Position numbers and translations under genes: made by a program. A stretch of DNA of 64,000 nt from Endothia cerciana (lineage: Eukaryota; Ascomycota; Sordariomycetes; Diaporthales; Cryphonectriaceae): contig JALRMH010000030.1 in NCBI GenBank assembly GCA_026119935.1, positions 124,001 to 188,000 on the forward strand, given 5' to 3'. Shown here piece after piece: positions 10,777-20,304 of the stretch. The first letter of the stretch is position 1, and the number at the start of each line of letters is the position of its first letter. The notes beneath the pieces were generated by a model. It searched no databases. It was not told where the DNA came from and saw only the letters and a program-made list of their open reading frames with translations.

Positions 10777-13014
10777 CTACTCCCCTCTGCCGAATCTGAC
10801 ATCAAAGCCCTTGAGAACGCTCATGATGCTGGCAGCCTCGACCTCGATGGGCGTCCTGCTGCTCCCGTCCTTCCCGAGGGTAGGCTCTCTGGGCTTAGGT
10901 GCTGCTCTCAGGAGAGGCAGCCACGTGTTGATATCGTCGGCAGCCTCACTGAAGTGCTTGTGGCTCGATAGCGTCTTGTAGGCATCAGCACAGGATAGGC
11001 TGAGGCCCATGCCTGGCCTGTCGATGTTAGCACCGTTGCTCCTGTCTTTGCAGCATCCGCCAGTGCCACCTCCTCCGCAACACCCACCGCCGGACTCGCC
11101 ATTCTCCTTGAAGTTGGCGGCGAGAGACCGACAGAAGAGCCCGGACTTGGGGTCGGCAAGACACTGGGCACATGTGCCCGGCCCTCCGGAGCCACACCCG
11201 CCTGGAGGCCTGGGCAGCGTGTTGTTTTCGGTGGTGGCCTTCGTGCGAGAATGGAGGCCTTTAAGGCTGGGCAGTCTGACCGATCCATCTGGCAGGATCT
11301 CGTATCCGATAGCATCACCCTCCGATGGTGGAGGCGTACGAGTCTGCTGGCCTGGTCGTGAGATGGAGAAGGCAGACGGGTTGATCGAGGGCAGCGTCAA
11401 CGATTCTGTTGGCGCTGGGTCTGCCGCGTGGCTGGCAGCAGTGGCAGTGGCAGCGGCGGCGGCGGCTTCGGCGCAGACGCAGTAGGTTCCGTCCTCACAA
11501 AACCCACAGCGGTCCTCAGGCCGGGGTGACTCAACAGCGTGTGGCTCAATCGGGGCGAGGGTAGCCAGCGAGTACGGGGTGGGCGCACCGGCCTGTGGCA
11601 TGCCCGCGGAGCTGATCGCCGCGGGCGTGGGCAGCTGCGACTGTGACATGGCAGTGGTGACACGCTGTGCTTTGCGGGAGAAGACGGCTGTGAAATCCGT
11701 CTCGGTAGCTAGTGTCAGCGAGCCACGCGGCCGCTTCTCGTCCGGGGCCATAGAGCTAGGCGATATGGAGCGCATGGTCCGCTTTGCGGTCCTGCCTGCC
11801 GTGGGCTTGATTCCGCCCAGGGAGTTCACCCCGGTGCCCGGATCATCATCATGTTCGCCGTTCAGCACCTCCTCGAGGCACTGACAGCGGGCGCCCAGGG
11901 TACAGTCCCCGCACCCGACATTGACGCTGGTCATGGCCTCCTCGGCGCACGCACAGGGCCCGGTGGGCTCGCAGTTTCCGCAGCCGGTAGGGGCCTGTTC
12001 GATAGCCTCGGGTGGGCTAATGATCTGCGAGATGGAGAACGAGTGCGTTGTCGCACGGCGGTGGGTCGCGTCGGGCGTCAGCCCGGTGAGACTTGATGTG
12101 CTGGCCCTCCCGTCGTGGGGACGCGAGGGTACGGAAGGGCGGTGATGCCTCAGGGGCTGCGGCGCAAACGTGTGCTGTGGCACAGACGCCAGGGATGGGA
12201 GGCTCTGCTGCCGCGGGTGCTGGTCCTGGGCGGCCTGTTGCAGCCGCGCCTTCAGGGCCTCGACCTCCTTGGACCGTTCCGCCCGCTCCTTGTCCAGCAT
12301 GTTCTCCAGGACCTCGCACCGCGACTGGAGCGCCTGTGCGTCCAGCTCGAGGCGGTGGGCCTTGTCCTGCAGGGCACGCTGGGCGGCCTCGTGCTCCTCC
12401 TTCTCGGCCTCGACCTGCTCCTCCAGCTCACCCACCCGGGCGGCCCTCCGCTCCCTGAACGCCCTCTGTGCGGCCCGGTTCTGGGCCTTCCTCTTGGTCG
12501 GCGGGGTATCAGTGGCCGGCTTCCTGCCCGGCTTGGGCCTTGGTGGGATGACCCATTCCTTGCTCGTCATGGAGATTGGGGCCTTTGCCGCGGGTGGCCC
12601 CGGCATCGGCGATATGACGGACGCCATGGACATCCTGTCGGCAGGGGACGGGACACCAGCGGCGACGCGAGCAGCAGCGACAAGACTGGAGGTGGGAAGG
12701 GACTTCCTTGCCGGCGCTGGCTGGATTGCTACGCGCGCTGGTTGTGGTTGTTGTTGGTGTGACGGGTGAGTCTGCAGCTGCTGGTTTGTGTGGTGGTGAG
12801 AATTGGAGGGGGGGGATGGGGCGTGGGAGGACGAATAGGACAGGCTCGGCGCCGAGGTGGGGGTGGTGGCAGCGCTAGCGAATGCCGCTGGAGACTGCAG
12901 AGCCGACGCTGGAGACGCCGCTGGAGACTCGGGATTCGTCGGGGAACTGGCTGCGCTGGTTCTCAGGGGGGCTAGCCCAACACCAGCTGCCTCTGACGAC
13001 CTGAAAGTAGCCAT
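10777..13014 (-). CDS. hapX: HapX-type bZIP iron-response regulator
   Basis: Single-exon ORF of 745 residues from the ATG at 13014. After a ~145-residue Ala/Ser/Pro/Gln-rich leader comes the Hap4-like CCAAT-complex-binding motif (about 151-168, SKEWVIPPRPKPGRKP). It runs straight into a bZIP basic region (about 173-195, with NRAAQRAFRERR) and a coiled coil to about 260. Four cysteine-rich regions follow: about 344-357, 368-380, 503-514 and 607-629, then a GGCC-rich patch at 644-656. This order (CBC-binding, bZIP, four CRRs) is the HapX signature. In studied fungi HapX works in the nucleus with the CCAAT-binding complex, repressing iron-consuming genes under starvation and activating detoxification under excess; the CRRs are implicated in iron sensing. 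No intron is seen. It is longer than the Aspergillus protein because of low-complexity segments. Two GATA sites upstream support iron regulation. Confidence 0.95.
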   Translation of the reverse strand: MATFRSSEAAGVGLAPLRTSAASSPTNPESPAASPASALQSPAAFASAATTPTSAPSLSYSSSHAPSPPSNSHHHTNQQLQTHPSHQQQPQPARVAIQPAPARKSLPTSSLVAAARVAAGVPSPADRMSMASVISPMPGPPAAKAPISMTSKEWVIPPRPKPGRKPATDTPPTKRKAQNRAAQRAFRERRAARVGELEEQVEAEKEEHEAAQRALQDKAHRLELDAQALQSRCEVLENMLDKERAERSKEVEALKARLQQAAQDQHPRQQSLPSLASVPQHTFAPQPLRHHRPSVPSRPHDGRASTSSLTGLTPDATHRRATTHSFSISQIISPPEAIEQAPTGCGNCEPTGPCACAEEAMTSVNVGCGDCTLGARCQCLEEVLNGEHDDDPGTGVNSLGGIKPTAGRTAKRTMRSISPSSMAPDEKRPRGSLTLATETDFTAVFSRKAQRVTTAMSQSQLPTPAAISSAGMPQAGAPTPYSLATLAPIEPHAVESPRPEDRCGFCEDGTYCVCAEAAAAAATATAASHAADPAPTESLTLPSINPSAFSISRPGQQTRTPPPSEGDAIGYEILPDGSVRLPSLKGLHSRTKATTENNTLPRPPGGCGSGGPGTCAQCLADPKSGLFCRSLAANFKENGESGGGCCGGGGTGGCCKDRSNGANIDRPGMGLSLSCADAYKTLSSHKHFSEAADDINTWLPLLRAAPKPREPTLGKDGSSRTPIEVEAASIMSVLKGFDVRFGRGE

Positions 13015-13363
13015 TGAACTGAAGCGGATGGTCAGGCCTCATTCGATGTCAGCCTCAAGTCATTCCTCTTTCCCGACCTACGGCCAAGAGCCTCTCTGCG
13101 CCGCAGCGTTATGCTCCTCGGTGGTTATTGCTGTGGCGGCCAAATCGGGTCCCGGGGAATTGTTCATCCCAGGTCTCTCTGGTGTGTGTCGAGTCCCGTG
13201 GCGCCTCCCGTCAAGAACGTCGTCTGGTCGCCGTCAGGCCCCAACAATACTGGTCAATGGGAGCTGACTGGGCGGACAGAGACGCAAGGTGGTAAGATAA
13301 GGCGGGAGATGCAAGGGACAGGAATTCTTGGAAGGCGGGGGGGGGGGGGGAGGTGGTGACAAG

Positions 13364-13372
13364 ATCTGATAA
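13364..13372 (+). promoter_or_regulatory. GATA site ATCTGATAA upstream of hapX (proximal)
   Basis: Perfect match to ATCWGATAA, the known binding consensus of fungal siderophore/iron GATA repressors (SreA/Urbs1 type). It lies about 350 bp upstream of the hapX ATG. SreA repression of hapX is established in Aspergillus; its action here is inferred. Confidence 0.6.
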
Positions 13373-13745
13373 GATGAGATGTGGGTTGGCAGCTCCGTGG
13401 CCTGCATGGAGATCGTACGACGACAGGCACGAGGGATAAGCAAGAAAGAAAGGGGGGAGGGCGAGATGATGTACTGTGACGAAGGTGAAGAGGCCGAACC
13501 GATAGAGTCCCGGCGAAAAACTCTTCATCAAGGGCCCTGCCCGGATGGGCGATCTTGGCTCCTGGATCGGTGGGGAGGAGGTACCCAAGGCAGGGAGAAT
13601 CTTGGCGGGAAGAATGAGGAGCCCTCCGTAGCTACCGAGCCGTCACCCCCTCTCCGCTGCGAGGGCAAAAATGTGCTCTGGGGGAGAATGACACGATGCT
13701 TGGTCGCAGAGGGCGAAGGGAACAACCCCTGCCAGGGCACTGATG

Positions 13746-13754
13746 ATCTGATAA
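13746..13754 (+). promoter_or_regulatory. GATA site ATCTGATAA upstream of hapX (distal)
   Basis: Second perfect ATCWGATAA match, again followed by G as in the proximal copy, about 730 bp upstream of the hapX ATG. A CCAAT pentamer lies about 25 bp away at 13777-13781, a possible CCAAT-complex/HapX autoregulation site (inference). Confidence 0.6.
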
Positions 13755-15009
13755 GATTACCCTGCGCATGCACCATGCCAATCGTGGTTAGGATCGCCTG
13801 CTGGGGGGGGGCCCATATGTGGCCCAAGAGGTGCGCCATCAAAGCCCACACGAGCCGGCACATTGGACGCGCAGGAGGAGCAAGAAAGAAAACCCCGACT
13901 GGATGACCATTCGCAACCCATCTCGTGGCCGCTGTGGCAAGCAGGTGCCGTCCCGAAACAGACCCTCCCCTCGCCTTCAGGGTGTTGCACTCGCGGAGGG
14001 GTTCTGGGGCCCGTCACCGCGACCCGCGAGGCTTATCAACCCACGCGCGCCTGGCGTCCAACAACGCTGCTGGCCCAACAAGGCTGGGGGGGGGTGCTGG
14101 TGGCACCCCAGCCAGCACACCGACTCCGGCGGGCGCCCCTCGGGCTGCTTCAAAAAGGGCCGCAGCCCTCAGCTCTTCCGTCTGTCCCACGGGCGTTGGG
14201 CAGACATCGCAGCTGGTCAGCGGTCTGGATGATCCCCGCGACGGGGCTAGCCGACAACGGAGCGGTTCCCACGCAGCCGTCTCGAACCACTCTCCGAGAA
14301 TGGAGGGCAGGGGGCGCCAGGATGCCGAAAGTGCGTGCAGATGATGATGAGAAGTCCCCGTCACATCAGTGCGCCGTCGTATGTATGACCTCCCACGGGG
14401 TTGCCCGTTGCTGTGCTGAAGCCAGAGCTGTGGTCCGGCCCCTCGGTCCTCCGAGACCATCCGCTCGGCGCCGGCGGGCGAGGTGGGCAGGCCTGGCTCT
14501 ACGCGTAAAGGGGCACAGGATGATCCATGCGGGGTGGCCATTGCACGCTGTCCATAGTAGCATGCCTGGTTACCATGGACATGCGCCCAGAAGGACCCGC
14601 TGGACTCGTTGTTCGTGGGATGGGGTTGAGATGCTGCCAGGCGGGCCAGGGTTAGCGGGCTAAAACCCTGAAACCAGGGTGACAGCTTCAGCACCGACAC
14701 CCTGACAGGGCATCCACCACCGACAGCAGCTTTACTGTAGTTCATCCCTGGAAGCCAGCCCAGCACCTTGAACACCACATCTCGAAGTCTATCGTCGAGT
14801 GGGAAGGACATAATCTCTCAGGACGGTTTTTTAACTGGTTGACTGCAGAAACCACCCCATTCTGGGCCCTCTGCCCCCGAGCTGACCGCCCCCTAACCCC
14901 CCCCCCCCCCAACCCGGGCAGGGAACTCTACAAACAACTGACCGGCATCGACGGGTCCGATAACGTCCCGTCTTCGATACATCACCCTTCAGGGCCTCCG
15001 TCTTACGCG

Positions 15010-15987
15010 ATGTCCACCGGCCTAGGCATAAGCTCCGGGGCCCCCCGCCACCAGCCCGCCTTCCACCTCCCCAGCAGCTCCTCCAGCTCCTCCTCGCCCT
15101 CGCCCCACCACCCGCCCGCCACCAACGACACCTCTTCGGACCCGGACGACCTACAGGACGACGGCGGCGACGACGGCGCCCTCCTCCCCTTCCCCACCGA
15201 GCTGTCGCGGCGGGACTTCCTCGCCCCGGGCTTCAACGCCGCGGACTACCTGTCCTCTCTCTTCCCCGGCAGCGACGACACGTCCCAGGGGCTGGGACCG
15301 GGGCTGGGGCTGGGCACGCGGCACCAGACGCTGGAGGACCTCAGGACGGAGCTGCGGGAGAGGAGCTCGGCCATCAGCGCGGAGCTGCTGGAGCTCGTCA
15401 ACGCGAACTATACCTCGTTCCTGGGCCTGGGCGATGAGCTGAAGGGGGGGGGGGGGAGGGTCGAGGACGTGCGGGTTGCGCTGCTGGGCTTCCGGAGGCA
15501 GGTCGAGGAGGTCCAGGGCCGGGTGAGGGGGCGGAAGGAGGATGTGCAGAGGGTGGGCGGGGAGCTGAGGGGTGTCCGGGGGGAGGTCGCGCAGGGGAGG
15601 AGGATGCTGGAGCTGGATGAACGGCTCGAGGCCCTGCTCGGGAGGCTGGAAGACGACGGGGCGGAAGAGGACTCGGAAGAGGATGACGGCGGTGAAGAGG
15701 AGGCCAGCCTCACAAGCCGCGGTCCTTCGTCGCTCATGGAGATGGCCAGGGAGCATAACGCCATCAACAAGCTAGCAGACGCGATCGGGAGGGACGTGCC
15801 ATACGTCAAGAAGATGGAGGAGAGGATCACACGGTGCAGGAACACACTGCTCTTGGACCTCGGCGCCTCGATGAAGGAGGCACGCAGGGGTGGTGAGAAG
15901 GGGCGCGGCAGGGTGTTGAAGCTCCTCGGCGTCTACCGGGTACTTGGGGCATATGCGGAGAGCGTCAGGATATTAAAGGAAAAATAG
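15010..15987 (+). CDS. cog2: Conserved oligomeric Golgi complex subunit 2 (COG2), short fungal form
   Basis: 325 residues from the ATG at 15010, the first ATG of the frame. After a Ser/Pro/His-rich leader, residues ~60-200 match the COG2 N-terminal domain: a PFPTELSRRDFLAPGF motif with AADYLSSL, then a long coiled coil (ELRERSSAISAELLELVNAN). An acidic loop and a C-terminal helical region follow. COG2 belongs to lobe A of the COG tether, which captures retrograde intra-Golgi vesicles and keeps glycosyltransferases in place. Fungal proteins of this kind are much shorter than the ~740-residue animal protein. No intron is seen. The gene converges on the L1 gene with 186 bp between stops. Alternative starts are unlikely because the upstream open frame lacks ATG. 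Confidence 0.85.
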   Translation: MSTGLGISSGAPRHQPAFHLPSSSSSSSSPSPHHPPATNDTSSDPDDLQDDGGDDGALLPFPTELSRRDFLAPGFNAADYLSSLFPGSDDTSQGLGPGLGLGTRHQTLEDLRTELRERSSAISAELLELVNANYTSFLGLGDELKGGGGRVEDVRVALLGFRRQVEEVQGRVRGRKEDVQRVGGELRGVRGEVAQGRRMLELDERLEALLGRLEDDGAEEDSEEDDGGEEEASLTSRGPSSLMEMAREHNAINKLADAIGRDVPYVKKMEERITRCRNTLLLDLGASMKEARRGGEKGRGRVLKLLGVYRVLGAYAESVRILKEK

Positions 15988-16173
15988 AGAGATACCCCTT
16001 CTGGAATACCAAAATCAATGCGAATGCCTCTAGGCCCGTTTCCTGCAAGACTTTACAAGAGCGCAGAAGATGATCTAGCAGGTATGGCTGGACACGCCCC
16101 TTTAGGGTACGGAATATGATCTCTGGACATGTCTCAACGTGCCTTTGACCCTATCCGTCTCCATCATTATCAT

Positions 16174-17172
16174 TTACATGGGGGAGCTCAGCATAGCAGG
16201 CGTGACCCCCTCCTCGGTAGGGTTAAACCCACCATCCAGGCTGAGCCCCGGACCATGCGTCGTGCTCAGCACAACCTCATGCACCTCCTTGTTGACCTGC
16301 TCCCCCATCGTCTCACAGTCCTCCTTGACCTGCGCGACAAAAGCCTTGACGTTCGCAGCCAGCATGTCGGGCGTGAAGCCCAGCTGCCCGACGGCGATCC
16401 TCACCACGCCCGCCTTCTCGCGGTAGTTGTCCTGGCCCGCCATCTCCCTCAGGAGGCCCAGGACATTGCTCGTGATGGTCTTCTGCCTCACGCTGGGCAT
16501 CAGCCCCTTGGGCCCGAGCAGCCGTCCCAGGTTGGCCTTGGCGAGCTTGTCGGCGCTGGCCTGGTCACAGATCATGCTGGTGAACGTCATGCTGCCGTTC
16601 CGGATGATCTCGAAGAGGCTCTCCTCGCCGACGGCCACGGCGCCGGCCTTCCGCGCCTGGAAGGCGAGCGCCGAGTTCTCCTTGCAGATGACGCCAATGC
16701 GGCGGTCGGAGCGCACGGGGTGGGGGAGCCGGATCCGGCTCTTGATGACGGGGCCGGATTTGAGGGTCTTCAGTTTGACGGCGAGGTCGTACTTCACGAC
16801 GCTGGGGCTCTGGCCCACTTCGAAGGCGCGGGCGTATCTGGCAGCCGGAAGACGTCATGTCAGGCCGCTGGGTATTATTGTCGTGGGAGTAAGGTGAAAC
16901 GTCCAGGTCGAGGAGCATGGGGCATACCTTATGGCGTCACATAGCGAGAACTGCTGCATGTTATCGAGCCTGTCCACCCTGTATGCCTTGAACTGCCGCC
17001 TCTTCCTCTTCTCCTTCTTGTTGCCGCTCTGTCGCCCGGATGCGTTTCGGGTCTGTTGTGCTATCGCGGCTGGGGCGAGGAAGCGTGGTATTGAGGTCTG
17101 TAGGAACGGCCTGGAGGATGTGGCCAGACTGAGCCTTGCCAGTGAGGCGAGGCATTGGTTCGTTGTGGCCAT
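16174..17172 (-). CDS. mrpl1: Mitochondrial large-subunit ribosomal protein L1 (uL1m)
   Basis: Two exons: 17172-16928 and 16837-16174, with a 90-nt intron (donor GTATGC, acceptor CAG) that restores the frame within IRYARAFEVGQ. The product is 302 residues. The start is the ATG at 17172; the frame continues upstream without another ATG. The first ~45 residues are Arg/Ser/Ala-rich without acidic residues, as in a mitochondrial presequence, followed by a Lys/Arg-rich KKEKRKRRQ segment. The rest is the ribosomal L1 fold, with the signature region NLGRLLGPKGLMPS and a lower RIAVGQLG region. L1 binds 23S-like rRNA at the mobile L1 stalk and helps release deacylated tRNA. Length is close to yeast Mrpl1 (285). 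The gene is divergent from GluRS across a 420-bp promoter region. Confidence 0.92.
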
Positions 17173-17592
17173 GGTGGAGGTTTGGTCCCTCAATGATTTG
17201 CCATGGGGTGTCGGAGCAGCTTGACGATGCGATGCGATGCGATGCGATGCGATGCTATGCGGTCGTGGAGCTCTTCAAATTTCGGTCCTTCGCAAGGCGA
17301 CGGGGGGTTCGGCTTATCGCGATAAGGCAGCTGGCTGGCAGGGTTATGGATCCTGTGGCCGGGTCCTGGAGCGCACGGTACCAGGTACCTTGGTACGTAG
17401 GTACTCCCGCCCTGACGGGACCCCTCCTTGCCTTGAAATTTCACCCCGCCAAAGATCTTGCCTAAGCTGCTCGCTCCGGTCCCGTCCATACGTCTCACCT
17501 GTTGACTCACGAGACGACATTTAAACCCGCCAGAGAAATCTCGGAGACAAATCTCTGTTTGTTCATCGAATACTCGAGCATCCCAAAGCAAC
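17173..17592. promoter_or_regulatory. Bidirectional promoter region, mrpl1 / GUS1
   Basis: 420 bp separate the two divergent ATGs of the mitochondrial L1 and cytosolic GluRS genes. The region contains the GATGC tandem repeat and a short direct repeat of GGTACC/TACC motifs near 17378-17403. No TATA box is evident. Co-regulation of the two translation genes is inference from the arrangement. Confidence 0.55.
17226..17255. repeat. (GATGC)6 pentanucleotide tandem repeat
   Basis: Six perfect GATGC units followed by a degenerate TATGC, located 54 bp upstream of the mrpl1 start codon, probably in its 5' UTR or core promoter. Confidence 0.9.
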
Positions 17593-19580
17593 ATGAAGGC
17601 AGACGACCTGAAGGCCCTCCCGCCCGTCCTTGACAAGGACTTCAAGTCCATCGAGCCACACCTGCTCGCCCTGGACAAGCACCTCATCCTCCGAACCTAT
17701 CTCGATGGGTACCAGCTGGGCGACAGCGACAAGGCGATCTGGGTCGCCCTCAGGAGCAACCGGGCTGCTACCTCGTACATCTTGAAGGGCGCCCTGGGGA
17801 ATCTGCAGCGGTGGTTTGCCTACGTCGAGGCAACCCACCCTGAGATCCAGGACTCCATCAAGGCCGCCGAGGCCGAGAAGAAGAAGAAGGTCGCTGCTGC
17901 CAGCAAGGCTGGAGCAAACTACAGCCTTGCCCTTCAGGATGCCGACAAGGGAGTGGTCACTCGTTTCTTGCCTGAGCCTTCGTAAGCATCATCCTGTGCC
18001 GATGGCCACGGCCTTGTAAGAAGTGCTACTGACCAGATGTTGCATCCAGGGGCTATCTGCATATCGGGCACGCGAAAGCCGCCCTGCTGAGTGACTACTT
18101 TGGTCACGTAGCATACAAAGGAACTCTGCGCCTGCGTCTCGATGACACAAACCCGTCGAAGGAGAAGGGAGAATACCAGGATGCTATCATTGAGGATCTT
18201 GCCCTCATGGGCATCACACCCGACAAGTTGTCCTACACTTCCGACTACTTCGACTATCTATACGACATGTGCAAACGGCTGATCAACGAGGGTCACGCGT
18301 ACGCCGACGACACCGACCAGGAGACCATGAGAGATGAGCGCTGGAAGGGCATCCCATCCAAGCACCGTGATATGTCCGTCGAAGAGACGCTGCGCATCTT
18401 CGAGGAGATGAGGAAGGGCTCTGAGGAAGGCAAGAAGTTTTGCATCCGGGCCAGGGTGTCGTACGACAATCCAAACAAGGCCATGAGAGACCCCGTCATC
18501 TACCGCTGCAACACCGAAGACCCCCATCACAGGACTGGCACCACCTGGAAGATGTATCCCATGTACGATTTCGCCTGCCCTGTCGTCGACAGCCACGAGG
18601 GCGTCACCCACGCTCTCCGCTCCACCGAATATACCGACCGGAACCCCCAGTACCAGTGGTTTATCGATACCCTGAAGCTCCGCCAGGTTCACATGTGGGA
18701 CTTCGCGCGCATGAACTTCATCAAGACCTTCCTCTCAAAGCGAAAGCTCGCCAAGCTGGTGGATACCGGCCGCGTCTGGGGATGGGACGACCCGCGTATG
18801 CCCACCATCCGGGGTGTGCGCCGGCGAGGCATGACCGTTGAGGCCCTGCGCGACTTTATCATCAAGCAGGGTCCCAGCCGAAATGTCACTACCATGGACT
18901 GGACGACGTTCTGGGCGAGCAATAAGAAGATCATCGACCCTGTTGCGCCACGGTTCACAGCCGTCGTTCAGAAGGACGCTGTCAAGGTAAAGGTCACAGG
19001 TACTGACGCGCCTGCTGAACCGACAACGGTCGACAAGCCAAAGCACCCCAAGAACAAGGACGTGGGCATCAAGAAGGTGGTCCTGTCTGACGAACTCCTG
19101 CTGGACCAGGCCGACCTGGTCCTGATGAAGCCTGACGAGGAGATCACCCTGATGACTTGGGGCAACGCCTTCGTGCGATCCATCGACGGCAGTGGGCCTA
19201 TCAAGACCGCCGCCGTCGAGCTCAATCTGGCCGGCGACGTGAAGAAGACCGAGAAGAAGGTGACATGGCTGTCGAACAAGGGCACGAAGCTTGTCCACGC
19301 CGAACTGTGGGACTTCGACTACCTGATCACGAAGGACAAGCTGGAAGAGGATGACAACCTCGAGGATTTCCTGAACGCCAACACGTCCACCATGGAGGAG
19401 GCTTGGTGTGACGAGGGCGTCGCATCTTTGAAGAAGGATGACATCATCCAGCTAGAGAGGAGGGGATACTACCGGGTAGACAAGGGCATCCCCGATTGCA
19501 AGGAGGGAGAGGCCCAAAAGGTAGTGTTGTTCTGCATCCCAACTGGAAAGACGGGAGAGAGCCGTGAGCAGAAGAAGTAG
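17593..19580 (+). CDS. GUS1: Cytosolic glutamyl-tRNA synthetase
   Basis: Exons 17593-17981 and 18050-19580 with a 68-nt intron (GTAAGC...CAG), which joins the frame as PEPSGYLHIGHAKAA. The product is 639 residues. It has a ~100-residue helical, Lys-rich N-terminal appendage of the GST-C type used to bind the Arc1-like cofactor or other synthetases. The class I catalytic core follows, with the HIGH motif about residues 133-136 and a KMSKS equivalent (LSKRKL) in the second half. The C-terminal beta-barrel anticodon-binding domain is typical of the eukaryotic/archaeal GluRS/GlnRS branch. It charges tRNA-Glu with glutamate in the cytosol. GluRS rather than GlnRS is favoured by the appended N-terminus and overall match to yeast Gus1. 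It is slightly shorter than yeast (708) because of the N-terminus. Confidence 0.95.
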
Positions 19581-20304
19581 GACGCCCGTAGCGAGAATCT
19601 TTGCGTGTCTAAAGAAGTAATTGCCATTGAGTCGGCTTCATAGACATCGTGTCAGGTAATGTAAAAAATTAAAAATTAAAAAGAAAACTGGTAAAATTGG
19701 TAAAATTGGTAAAAAAATTCTGGACAACAAGCACCAATCCGTCACAGATGCTTTATTCAACCTAAAGGAACCCGCCTGTTTTCGCAACACGTCCTCCTGG
19801 TGAGTTTTCTGCTTCGGACTTGAGTTGCCCGAACACGATAAACGGGCACACAAGGTTGATGCTCAATCACAAAGGGCAGGGCTGACCGGCGACCCACCAC
19901 GATAGCACCTTGGCAAAGATAGTGAACTTTTCTCCTCGAGACTGAATCGCCGGAGCCGCCCGTCGAAGCATCGAAGCGCCGATGAGGTGACGCATCGCGC
20001 TTGAGGCCGCGGTGAGCCCTAGTCAGCTTCTCGGTCAAGACATTGAGTTTGGTCAGGCGAATCATTTCTCTGTTGCAAAAGGACCAAGTCTGTCATTGCG
20101 ACACGTCAGCTTTACGTTATATTCGTCAGTCAGAAACGGAAAGGTTATTCACAGGGCTGTGCCGCATCCTATAATTGCCGGAGACCGGGAGTGGTATAAA
20201 ATTCGGGAGACCCTCGGCGAGAGACTTGGAGGGCTCCTGGCGTGGTGGTATCTATTACCAATATTCCCAGCGTCTCGTTGTCCTCCAAGCGACAAGACCG
20301 AGTC
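19581..20304. other. Intergenic, GUS1 3' flank and promoter of the 2OG oxygenase
   Basis: No gene seen. It includes an A/T-rich 3' flank with a tandem repeat and a TATAAA-like TGGTATAAAATTC at about 20191-20203, some 105 bp before the next ATG and a plausible TATA element. Confidence 0.5.
19690..19717. repeat. Tandem 9-bp repeat (GGTAAAATT)x3
   Basis: Two perfect units and a third partial one ending in an A-run, about 110 bp after the GUS1 stop, probably in its 3' UTR. Confidence 0.85.

Larger units (their letters stand above)
13015..15009. other. Shared upstream region of hapX and COG2
   Basis: About 2 kb between divergent genes. It holds the two GATA sites, G and C homopolymer runs (about 13339-13350 and 14897-14911) and C/T-rich tracts. 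No coding sequence could be supported. The COG2 frame stays open upstream to about 14839 but has no ATG there, so it is treated as leader. Confidence 0.6.

Noticed and set aside
14839..15009. N-terminal extension of COG2 from an upstream non-ATG codon
   Set aside because: The frame is open but lacks ATG before 15010 and contains a poly-C run and Pro repeats; COG2 similarity starts later.
15151..15756. 201-codon minus-strand frame over COG2
   Set aside because: Antisense shadow; Pro/Leu/Gln-rich without domains.
16129..16944. 271-codon plus-strand frame opposite mrpl1
   Set aside because: Antisense shadow of the L1 coding exon; no domain and His/Asp/Leu-rich composition typical of reversed GC-rich codons.
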